A stretch of 18,231 bases of DNA, taken from contig PXTR01000071.1 in NCBI GenBank assembly GCA_003023245.1, positions 1-18,231 on the forward strand, in the 5' to 3' direction. The notes under the pieces were generated by a model. It had not been told where the DNA came from. It did no database searches and was given only the letters and a program-made list of their open reading frames with translations. Every line of letters starts with the position of its first letter. Position 1 is the first letter of the stretch. The position numbers and the translations under genes are program-made. Shown here piece after piece: positions 7,680 through 15,575 of this stretch. Origin of the DNA: Bacteroidetes bacterium QS_8_68_15 (GTDB taxonomy: Bacteria > Bacteroidota > Rhodothermia > Rhodothermales > Salinibacteraceae).

Positions 7680-9068
7680 ATGCAAGCGTACCGCTGGTCC
7701 GTAAAGCTCAAGCTGGGCCTGATCGCCTTTGCGCTGTTGATTGCTGTGGCCTCGCTGTGGTACACGAGCCAGCTCGTCGAGCGGCTGCGCTCGCGCGAGC
7801 AAGCCATCATCCAGCTCTGGGCTGCGGCGCAGTCGCGCGTCGCCAAGATGCAGGCCCCCGCCCGGAACCCGCACCGCCGCGACCTGCGAGCGCTCCGCCG
7901 CCTCATCGAGCGCCTGCCCGCCCGCGGCGACGTTCCCCTCGGCGGCGGCGGCACGCCGACGGGGGCGCCCGGCGCCGTCGCGCTCGATTCGTCGCGGCGC
8001 ACGGCCTTCCGCGAGGCGCTCACCTGGGCCGAGCAGCAGCCCACCGCCAGCGGCGAAGTCGACTTCATCTCCAACAAAATCCTTTTCGCCGAGCCGTTCA
8101 CCAGCATCCCCGCCGTCGTGACGGATTCGGCGACGGGACGGCCGGTCATCTGGCGCAACGTAGACGTGCCCGACGCGCTCGACTCGCTTTCGGCCAGAGA
8201 CTCGGCGCGCGCCGTGCAGCGCCTCCGCGAGGAGCAGGCGGAGATGAAAGAGACCTACGATCCCATTTCCGTCAGCCTCGGAGCGCGGGGCGGCCTCACG
8301 CAGCTGGTGCACTACGACGAGTCGGGCCTCATCGAGGAGCTGCGGCTGTTTCCCTACGTGCAGCTGCTGTTCGTGAGCCTCTTCATCGGGGTCGGCTACC
8401 TGGGCTTTTCCTACGTGCGGCGCTCCGAGCAGTCGAGCCTGTGGGTGGGGATGGCGAAGGAGGCCGCGCACCAGCTGGGCACGCCCATTTCCAGCCTGAT
8501 GGGGTGGACGCAACTGCTGCGCGCCGGGGGGCTGTCCGAAGAGCGCCGGCAGGAAGCCCTCGACGAGATCGACAGCGACATCGAGCGCTTGCAGCGTGTA
8601 GCGGGGCGCTTCGAGGACATCGGCTCGACGCCGAAGTTGGAGACGCAGGCACTGGCGCCGGCCATCGAGCGCACGGCCGCCTACGTGCGCCGTCGCCTCC
8701 CGCGCGAGGCGCGCCTCGAGGTGGACGTGGCCTCCGACGTGGAAGCGCCTATCAATGCCGACCTGTTCGAGTGGGTGGTGGAAAACCTGCTCAAGAACGC
8801 CTTCGACGCCGAGGCCAGCGTCGTCGCGGTGCGCGGCGTTCGCGAGGACAAACGAGCCGTGCTCGAAGTCGAGGACGACGGCGCGGGAATCGAGCGCAGC
8901 CAGTGGAAGAACGTCTTTCGCCCCGGCTACTCGACCAAGCAGCGCGGCTGGGGACTGGGCCTGAGCCTCGCGCGGCGCGTGGTGCAGGACTACCACGGCG
9001 GCACGCTCACCATCGCCCGCTCCACGCCGGCGGAAGGCACGACGTTCCGGCTGGAGATTCCGTGTTGA
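7680..9068 (+). CDS. Membrane-bound sensor histidine kinase
   Basis: This is a two-component sensor kinase of 462 residues that autophosphorylates on His and passes the phosphate to a response regulator. An N-terminal membrane helix (about residues 11-29, LGLIAFALLIAVASLWY) and a second one (about 224-246, FPYVQLLFVSLFIGVGYLGF) flank a periplasmic sensor region of some 190 residues that I cannot assign. There is no HAMP or PAS domain evident. The H-box AKEAAHQLGTPISSL follows directly, with the phospho-acceptor His at about 264. The ATPase domain has N-box WVVENLLKNAFDA (365-377), G1 DDGAGI (399-404), F-box FRPGYSTK (413-420) and G2 GWGLGLSLA (423-431). The AHQLGTP H-box and RPGYSTKxRGWGLGL are typical of Bacteroidota kinases. 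No response regulator is encoded nearby, so it is an orphan kinase here. Confidence 0.9.
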   Translation: MQAYRWSVKLKLGLIAFALLIAVASLWYTSQLVERLRSREQAIIQLWAAAQSRVAKMQAPARNPHRRDLRALRRLIERLPARGDVPLGGGGTPTGAPGAVALDSSRRTAFREALTWAEQQPTASGEVDFISNKILFAEPFTSIPAVVTDSATGRPVIWRNVDVPDALDSLSARDSARAVQRLREEQAEMKETYDPISVSLGARGGLTQLVHYDESGLIEELRLFPYVQLLFVSLFIGVGYLGFSYVRRSEQSSLWVGMAKEAAHQLGTPISSLMGWTQLLRAGGLSEERRQEALDEIDSDIERLQRVAGRFEDIGSTPKLETQALAPAIERTAAYVRRRLPREARLEVDVASDVEAPINADLFEWVVENLLKNAFDAEASVVAVRGVREDKRAVLEVEDDGAGIERSQWKNVFRPGYSTKQRGWGLGLSLARRVVQDYHGGTLTIARSTPAEGTTFRLEIPC

Positions 9069-9189
9069 GGAAGAGGGGAAGGTGTCGAGGGGGAGAGGGT
9101 TTGAGGGGGGCAAAGAAAGAAAATGAGAAGGGGGGAGGGTAAGAAGAGGCGTTTTCTCGACGAGTCCTCTCCTTCCTTCCCTCTCCCTC
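9069..9189. other. Convergent spacer with purine-run then pyrimidine-run
   Basis: Between the stop codons of the kinase and the sigma-like gene, the plus strand is almost all purine from about 9069 to 9150 (G/A runs with few interruptions) and almost all pyrimidine from about 9160 to 9190. The two blocks are roughly complementary (AGAGGGGAAGG against CCTTCCCTCT), so a weak hairpin or triplex-prone structure is possible. No T-run typical of an intrinsic terminator is seen. No gene. Confidence 0.4.
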
Positions 9190-10764
9190 CTACACCGCGA
9201 TGCGCTGCCGGAGGGAATCGGGGCGGGCGGTGACGACGGCGAAGATGTCGTCACGGTGGCGCCAGAGCAAGACGCGCTGGTCCGAGACCTCTTCGGCGGC
9301 GAAGCGGCCTTCCTTTTCGAGCTGCCGGCGCAAGCGTGGTGCCAGGCGCAGGCGCTCGCCCGCGCGGTCGAGGAGGGCGTAGTCGTAGGCGTAGGCGGCG
9401 ACGGGCCGCTCGGAAGCGGCGTCGCGAAAGAGGAAGACGGGCACGCGCTCGTCGGGAGTCACCTCCGCAAGGCCCACGCCGCGCAGCGACGCTCCTTCGA
9501 TGCGCGGCGCCGAGAGGCGACGCCCCAGTTCGTCGCGCACGAACTGCTCGGCGCGTTCCGGGCGGTCGGTGCGCAGGCGCACGGTCACCTCCGAGGCGCG
9601 CTCGGCAGCGAGAGCGGTGACGCTCGTCTCGGCGGTTCCTTTCAGCACGGTGGTCGTGACGTAGCCGAAGGCTCCGGCTCCAGCGATCAGCAGCAGAGTC
9701 ACGAGCAGGCGCGGCAGACGCCGGCGCCAGGTGGAGGGGGCCTCGTCGGTGTCGTCGGAAGGGGCGCGCGCCGGGCGGTCGGCAGCGAGGGCGCCGGAAG
9801 AAGAGGCGGCGTCGCGTTCGCCGGAAGAGGACGGAGCGCCGCGCGAGGGGCGCTGGAGGGCGTGGCGCGCGGCGGGGCGCAACGCTGGAGGCGGAGCCGT
9901 GAGGTCGCGCTCGGCCATGCGGCGCAGCGCAGCGCGGAGGCGGCCGGCGGGGAGCGCGTCGTCGTCGAGGAAGGGGCGCTCGGGACGAGGCGCCATCTGG
10001 CGCAGCGCGTCGCGCAGCTCGGCGCGGGCGTCGGTGTGCCGCTCGCGGGCGTCGCTTGCGTCGGAGAGGCCGGCGACGCGGGCCGCCTCGGCGAAGGAGA
10101 GGGCTTCGACGTCGCAGAGCGTGAGCAGCAGCCGCCGGCCGGGGGCAAGCGACGCAAACGCCGACGGCAGCGTGCGGCGCAGAAAGCGCTCCTGCGCGCG
10201 CCGGCGAATGTGGTGGCCCGACGAGGAGGAGGCCTCGTCGTCGGACGCGGTCTCCTCCTCGTCGGCATCGCCTTCGAACGGACCGGCTTCCTCGCCGGGG
10301 GGCGTGTCGCGCGCCGTTTCCACCAACAAGGCGAAGAGCCAGGCGCGCGCGGCGTCGGACGCATCGCGGCCGCGAGCGTCGTCGTCCTCTTCGCCGCCGT
10401 GGTCGTCGTGGTGCGGACGCGCAGCCAGCATCGGCGCGTCGCCAGTCGCCAGCGCGTCGGCGGCGCGCGCGTAGGTCGCCTCGACGAGGTGGCGCGCCGC
10501 GTGCTCCGAGTCGGTGAGCGCCTGCGCGAGCGCGTAGAGCTGCCCGATGGCCGCCAAGAGACGCCGCCGGGTGCGCTCGCGCTCGTCCGTTTCGCGGTCG
10601 TCGCCTTCGGAGGAGGCCGTCGGTTCCGAAGCACTCGATCTGCCGGCAGGTTCCTCGGGAGCGTCGCTCGAATCGGAGCGCGCCGGATCGCCGGCAGGGT
10701 CGTCGCCCGACGGATCGCCGGCGGAAGCACCGGAAGAACCACCGGACGGGGAAGAACGGGCCAT
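9190..10764 (-). CDS. Sigma-70-like protein fused to a transmembrane, anti-sigma-like extracytoplasmic domain
   Basis: This is a 524-residue protein from the Met at 10764. Residues 1-60 are Ser/Asp/Gly-rich and look disordered. Residues about 65-105 (RTRRRLLAAIGQLYALAQALTD..EHAARHLVEATYARA) resemble sigma-70 region 2. A second acidic linker, including HHDDHGGEEDDD, follows. Residues about 200-255 (PSAFASLAPGRRLLLTLCDVEALSFAEAARVAGL) resemble sigma-70 region 4 with its ALPxxxRxxLxLxDVEGLSxxEAA pattern. A single membrane helix lies at about 350-373 (RLPRLLVTLLLIAGAGAFGYV). The C-terminal 140 residues (RIEGASLRGVGLAEV, VPVFLFRD, VLLWRHRDDIFAVVT) recall the extracytoplasmic domain of membrane anti-sigma factors. 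I see no zinc-binding HxxxCxxC motif. The fold assignments are by eye and unproven. The most plausible role is a membrane-tethered ECF-type sigma or sigma-regulatory protein. No separate sigma/anti-sigma partner is adjacent. Confidence 0.6.
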   Translation of the reverse strand: MARSSPSGGSSGASAGDPSGDDPAGDPARSDSSDAPEEPAGRSSASEPTASSEGDDRETDERERTRRRLLAAIGQLYALAQALTDSEHAARHLVEATYARAADALATGDAPMLAARPHHDDHGGEEDDDARGRDASDAARAWLFALLVETARDTPPGEEAGPFEGDADEEETASDDEASSSSGHHIRRRAQERFLRRTLPSAFASLAPGRRLLLTLCDVEALSFAEAARVAGLSDASDARERHTDARAELRDALRQMAPRPERPFLDDDALPAGRLRAALRRMAERDLTAPPPALRPAARHALQRPSRGAPSSSGERDAASSSGALAADRPARAPSDDTDEAPSTWRRRLPRLLVTLLLIAGAGAFGYVTTTVLKGTAETSVTALAAERASEVTVRLRTDRPERAEQFVRDELGRRLSAPRIEGASLRGVGLAEVTPDERVPVFLFRDAASERPVAAYAYDYALLDRAGERLRLAPRLRRQLEKEGRFAAEEVSDQRVLLWRHRDDIFAVVTARPDSLRQRIAV

Positions 10765-10814
10765 GATCGGAAAAGGGAAACGACTGCTGGGAAGAGAGGC
10801 AGAGCGGCAGCCCA

Positions 10815-10849
10815 CCGTCCGCGGTCCGCCGTCCGCGATTTGCCGTCCG
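10815..10849. repeat. Heptanucleotide-phased array (CCGTCCG family) upstream of the sigma-like gene
   Basis: Five 7-nt units in register: CCGTCCG three times, with CGGTCCG and CGATTTG between them. It lies 50 bp upstream of the sigma-like gene start (10764, minus strand) and shares exact units with the array at 2384-2411. Confidence 0.75.
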
Positions 10850-10872
10850 AATCCACGAGCGCCAACCTGAGC

Positions 10873-11557
10873 TCATTGAAATACGACGTTGACAGGCTCG
10901 CCTTGTTGAATGCCCAGCAATTTTGCGGCGTTCCCGCTGTTGACGGCGATCTCCAGAAACCCGCTGCTGCCGAAGAGCAAGAGCGGTTCTCCTTCAGCGG
11001 TGGCGCCGTAGGTGGGAACCCGTTCGCTCAGGATCGTCCCCCCGGCGTAGCACTTGAATCCTCGCCCGTCCCGGTGCTCCTCGAAGAGCGCGCGTGGAAT
11101 GTTGGTAATGCAATTGCCGAAGTGGTCGACGTGGACGGTCCAGCCTTGAATGCCCTGATCGTCGGTGATCGGGAGCGCCCAGCGGAGCGGCTCGAGCGTG
11201 TCGATCGACGATCCGATCTCCTCCACGGGCGTCGGGGGACGCGTCGTCCCCGAGGACCAGCGAGAAGAGGCCGTTGTCGGGGCCGACGAAGAAGCGCTCC
11301 CCCGCGCGCAGGGCCACGGGCCGGCGCTCGGTGCCCACGCCGGGGTCGACGACCACCAGGTGCACCGTCTCCGACGGAAAAAACGGCGCCGCCTGGCGCA
11401 GCACGAAGGCCGCCTCCATCACGTCTTGCGGGGCGATTTCGTGCGTGACGTCGACGAGGCACGCCTCGGGGCAGCGTTCGAGGATGACGCCCTTCATGGC
11501 GGCGACGTAGGCGTCCTGTGTACCGAAGTCGGTCGTGAGTGTCAGCGGGCGCGGCAC
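10873..11557 (-). pseudogene. SAM hydroxide adenosyltransferase (DUF62 family), broken by an internal frame-changing deletion
   Basis: DUF62 enzymes split S-adenosylmethionine with water or hydroxide into adenosine and methionine. Frame one reads PLTLTTDFGTQDAYVAAMKG, VDVTHEIAPQDV, HLVVVDPGVGTERRP (family Asp at about 71 and Arg at about 78) and VGPDNGLFSLVLGDDASPD (to about residue 109). Conservation then continues in another frame with TPVEEIGSSIDTLEPL, VHVDHFGNCITNIPRALF and the C-terminal half to the stop at 10873. The expected stretch between, about 35-45 residues carrying FHGRDIFAP with the third catalytic residue (His), is missing around base 11231-11240. The shift implies a loss of 2 mod 3 bases. 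The GTG at 11557 is chosen because it sits directly before the conserved strand; an in-frame ATG at 11617 would add repeat-encoded residues. Confidence 0.8.
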
Positions 11558-11560
11558 GGC

Positions 11561-11595
11561 GTCGTGAGTCGTTGTTCGCGGGGCGTCGCGGGGGC
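11561..11595. repeat. Heptanucleotide-phased stretch upstream of the SAM enzyme
   Basis: Two clean 7-nt units GTCGTGA and GTCGTTG (plus strand) followed by decayed units TTCGCGG and GGCGTCG in the same register. The first two are identical to units of the large array at 12451. It begins 3 nt upstream of the proposed GTG start at 11557 (minus strand). Confidence 0.55.
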
Positions 11596-11618
11596 GTGGG
11601 CGCCTGGAAATACTCAAC

Positions 11619-11643
11619 GTACAAAACGGCGCGCTGCTTGTAC
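11619..11643. promoter_or_regulatory. Inverted repeat GTACAA...TTGTAC in the divergent spacer
   Basis: Perfect 6-bp arms GTACAA (11619-11624) and TTGTAC (11638-11643) are separated by 13 bp of GC-rich sequence. They lie in the spacer between the divergent SAM enzyme gene and the GbsR-type regulator. Position and symmetry fit an operator for the neighbouring regulator, but nothing else supports that. Confidence 0.25.
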
Positions 11644-11818
11644 AGGCGCAACACGGCCGCGGCCGCTCTCACGGGGCCGGGATTCACCTAAACAGCGACG
11701 CCGACGCTTTGTATGTTGCGCGTAGCCCGCCGGACCGTCCGTCCAGCTGCCGTGCGCTCCGGTTCGCCGCGGCTCGCCTCTCGTCTTTCTCTCGTGCTGC
11801 CTCGCTTCGCCTCGTCAT

Positions 11819-12457
11819 ATGAGCGACGTTTTCGACCGCGAACAGCCCAGCGAACACGCCCGGATCGGAACCGCAGAGGCGGCCGAAGACGCAACGGAAC
11901 GGTACGAAAACGCGCTGGAGCGCTTCATCCTGTTCTGGGGCGAGATGGCGTCGAACTGGGGCATCAACCGCACGATGGCGCAGATCCATGCGCTGCTGTA
12001 CTGCGCCGAGGAGCCGCTCGACACCGACGCGATCATGGAGCGGCTCCAGATCAGCCGCGGCAACGCCAACATGAACCTGCGCTCGCTGACCGGGTGGGAC
12101 CTGGTGCGCAAGGTCCACCGGGCCGATTCGCGCAAAGACTTCTACGAGGCGGAAAAAGACGTCTGGCACATCACCGCGCAGATCATTGAGGAGCGCGAGC
12201 GCCGCGAGATCAAACCTGTGCGCGAGCAACTGCGCGCCTGCCGCGACTTGCTCAAGCAAGACGCCGAGCGCTGCGACGACCTGCCGAGCGAGCGTGAGGA
12301 GACCCTGTGCCGCCGCCTCGAAAACTTGATGGACCTGATGGAGGTCTTCGAAGGCGTCTTCGAGGCGCTGCTGCCCTACGTGCAGGAGGAAAACGTCCCC
12401 GCCATGAAGCGCCTCATTCGCCTGGCCGACGCACTGCCGGAAAACGACGGGTCGTAG
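11819..12457 (+). CDS. GbsR/MarR-family transcriptional regulator
   Basis: This is a 212-residue winged-helix regulator, a family that includes repressors of choline/glycine-betaine uptake genes. The core runs ALERFILFWGEMASNWGINRTMAQIHALLYCAEEPLDTDAIMERL, with a helix-turn-helix at about residues 66-93 (LDTDAIMERLQISRGNANMNLRSL). The wing follows with GWDLVRKVHRADSRKDFYEAE at about 92-112, then an effector or dimerisation helix bundle to the C-terminus. The pattern ISRGNANMNLRSL-GW-LV and the following RKDFYEAEKDVWHI are characteristic of the GbsR branch. The stop codon TAG (12455-12457) is supplied by the first unit of a downstream heptamer array, so the last residue is repeat-encoded. The direct target is unknown; no osmoprotectant transporter is present in the window. 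Confidence 0.88.
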   Translation: MSDVFDREQPSEHARIGTAEAAEDATERYENALERFILFWGEMASNWGINRTMAQIHALLYCAEEPLDTDAIMERLQISRGNANMNLRSLTGWDLVRKVHRADSRKDFYEAEKDVWHITAQIIEERERREIKPVREQLRACRDLLKQDAERCDDLPSEREETLCRRLENLMDLMEVFEGVFEALLPYVQEENVPAMKRLIRLADALPENDGS

Positions 12458-12562
12458 GTCGTAGGTCGTTGGTCGTTGGTCGTAGGTCGTAGGTCGTAGG
12501 TCGTTGGTCGTTGGTCGTTGGTCGTTGGTCGTTGGTCGTTGGTCGTTGGTCGTTGGTCGTGA
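12451..12562. repeat. 15-copy heptanucleotide tandem array (GTCGTTG/GTCGTAG)
   Basis: Fifteen perfect-length 7-nt units run from 12451 to 12555: five GTCGTAG and ten GTCGTTG, interspersed, followed by one decayed unit GTCGTGA. Units differ only at position 6 (A or T). The first unit overlaps the last codons of the upstream regulator gene and provides its stop. This is the longest and cleanest of the heptad arrays in the window. Confidence 0.95.
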
Positions 12563-12615
12563 AAAACGGGCGTCGCGCTTGACTTTTACAATGTCAAGTT
12601 CGCGCGTCGTTTTTC
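12561..12615. terminator. Possible bidirectional intrinsic terminator (long imperfect hairpin)
   Basis: Outer arms GAAAAACG (12561-12568) and CGTTTTTC (12608-12615) are exactly complementary. Inner arms CTTGAC (12578-12583) and GTCAAG (12593-12598) close a 9-nt loop, with a CGCG/CGCG pairing between them and small bulges. The A-run and T-run at the two ends would suit termination from either side, after the GbsR-type gene. Confidence 0.45.
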
Positions 12616-12620
12616 TCCCG

Positions 12621-12664
12621 CACTCCCGCACTCCCGCACTCCCGCACTCCCGCACTCCCGCACT
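12621..12664. repeat. Octanucleotide tandem repeat CACTCCCG, five copies
   Basis: Five exact copies of CACTCCCG (12621-12660) plus a partial sixth copy, with a partial copy before them. They lie just upstream of the YraN-family gene. The period is 8, distinct from the 7-nt arrays nearby. Confidence 0.9.
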
Positions 12665-12685
12665 CGGCCTGTCGAAAACGAACCT

Positions 12686-13168
12686 GTGAGCGAAGCGAAC
12701 GACCGATCCTCGAACGAGCGAGCGCAGGCGGACGGGCACGCCCCGAAGACGGGCGAGCGCGGTGAGGACGTGGCGGCGGCTTATCTCGAAAACAAGGGCT
12801 GGCGTATCCTCGACCGCAACTACCGCTTCGAGCGCGCCGAACTCGACTTGGTGGCCTACGAGCCGACGGCGTCCTCTGACGCGGAAACGGAGTCTTCTGA
12901 CGCGGAATATGAAGAAGAAAACGGCGGCGGCGCCATCGTAATTGTGGAGGTGAAGGCGCGCACCGGGCTGGGGTTCGGACGCCCCGAAGAAGCGGTGACG
13001 CCGGAGAAGCAGCGCCACGTCACGCGCGCAGCGACGGCCTACCTGCACGAACGCCGCCTCAAAGACGCCCGCGTGCGCTTCGACGTGATCAGCGTGCTGC
13101 TGTCCCGCGACGACGACGCAGCCCCGCAGATCGAGCACTTCCGCGACGCCTTTGAAGCAACGGAGTAA
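12686..13168 (+). CDS. YraN family (UPF0102) endonuclease-fold protein
   Basis: This is a 160-residue protein of the UPF0102 family, which adopts a restriction-endonuclease/Holliday-resolvase-like fold; its role is still poorly defined. Visible motifs are GERGEDVAAAYLENKGWRIL (about 23-42), NYRFERAELDLVAY (45-58) with the core Asp at about 54, VIVEVKAR (85-92) with the ExK pair, and FGRPEEAVTPEKQRHV (97-112). It starts with GTG at 12686, the only start near the conserved region. Oddity: between DLVAYEP and AIVIVEVK, where relatives have a tight turn of a few residues, there is a 22-residue acidic insert with a duplicated SSDAE. The duplication is also visible at DNA level as a near-exact 15-bp direct repeat 21 bp apart. 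The family often sits near rnhB or rplS; neither is here. Confidence 0.88.
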   Translation: MSEANDRSSNERAQADGHAPKTGERGEDVAAAYLENKGWRILDRNYRFERAELDLVAYEPTASSDAETESSDAEYEEENGGGAIVIVEVKARTGLGFGRPEEAVTPEKQRHVTRAATAYLHERRLKDARVRFDVISVLLSRDDDAAPQIEHFRDAFEATE

Positions 13169-13171
13169 TGT

Positions 13172-13192
13172 GTGATTCGTGGTGCGTGAGAT
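13172..13192. repeat. Short heptanucleotide-phased stretch downstream of the YraN gene
   Basis: Three 7-nt units all beginning GTG (GTGATTC, GTGGTGC and GTGAGAT) directly follow the stop codon of the YraN-family gene. They lie in the convergent spacer before the acyl-CoA synthetase gene. The stretch is short and could be chance if seen alone. Confidence 0.4.
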
Positions 13193-13307
13193 TGCCCCGC
13201 AGGGATATCTTCGGCCCCTGGTTTGCAACGGCTGGTGATGCGACGAAGGCGTTCGCGCGCAAGGCATTCGAAGGCGAAGTCGCCGAAGCTCGACGAGTCG
13301 TCTTCCG

Positions 13308-15350
<2,043 letters not shown>

Positions 15351-15416
15351 GAAAGCAGGGGGGCTGAGAAGAGGACGCCTGAAAAGCGGGCGTTCGAGCG
15401 GGGGGATCATTGTCAT

Positions 15417-15448
15417 CGAAAATAAATCTTCCGGGAGGCGGAAGGCAA
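15417..15448 (-). promoter_or_regulatory. Candidate Bacteroidota-type promoter for the acyl-CoA synthetase
   Basis: On the minus strand TATTTTCG (15424-15417) approximates the Bacteroidota -7 box TAnnTTTG. A TTG lies 21 nt upstream (15448-15446), in a local AT-rich island within otherwise GC-rich sequence. It lies about 70 bp upstream of the synthetase start. One mismatch in the -7 box and an incomplete -33 box make this tentative. Confidence 0.2.
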
Positions 15449-15575
15449 GCACGCGCCCCCGTCGGCCCAGGAATGAGATGCTTTCGTTACGCTCCAAGCC
15501 CCTGGAACGCCTTGCGCGCCGTGGCGGTCTAAGCCCGTCCCATCGTTCCCGAAAGCAAACGCCGCTGCCGCCGCC

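Noticed and set aside
9256..11448. 730-codon plus-strand open frame opposite the sigma-like gene and the SAM enzyme
   Set aside because: It reads Gly/Arg/Val-rich sequence without any family motif and lies antisense to genes with clear conservation; long antisense frames are expected at this GC content.
11765..11818. Pyrimidine-rich CTCG-containing leader before the GbsR-type gene as another heptad array
   Set aside because: Distances between the TCG triplets vary (7, 11, 10, 5, 6), so a 7-nt phase is not supported.
12451..12562. Possible CRISPR array
   Set aside because: The units are contiguous 7-mers with no spacers of CRISPR length and no cas genes nearby.
12581..12592. TACAAT near 12587 as a -10 box for the YraN-family gene
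   Set aside because: It lies in the loop of a hairpin and has no -35 partner; the hairpin explains the local sequence better.
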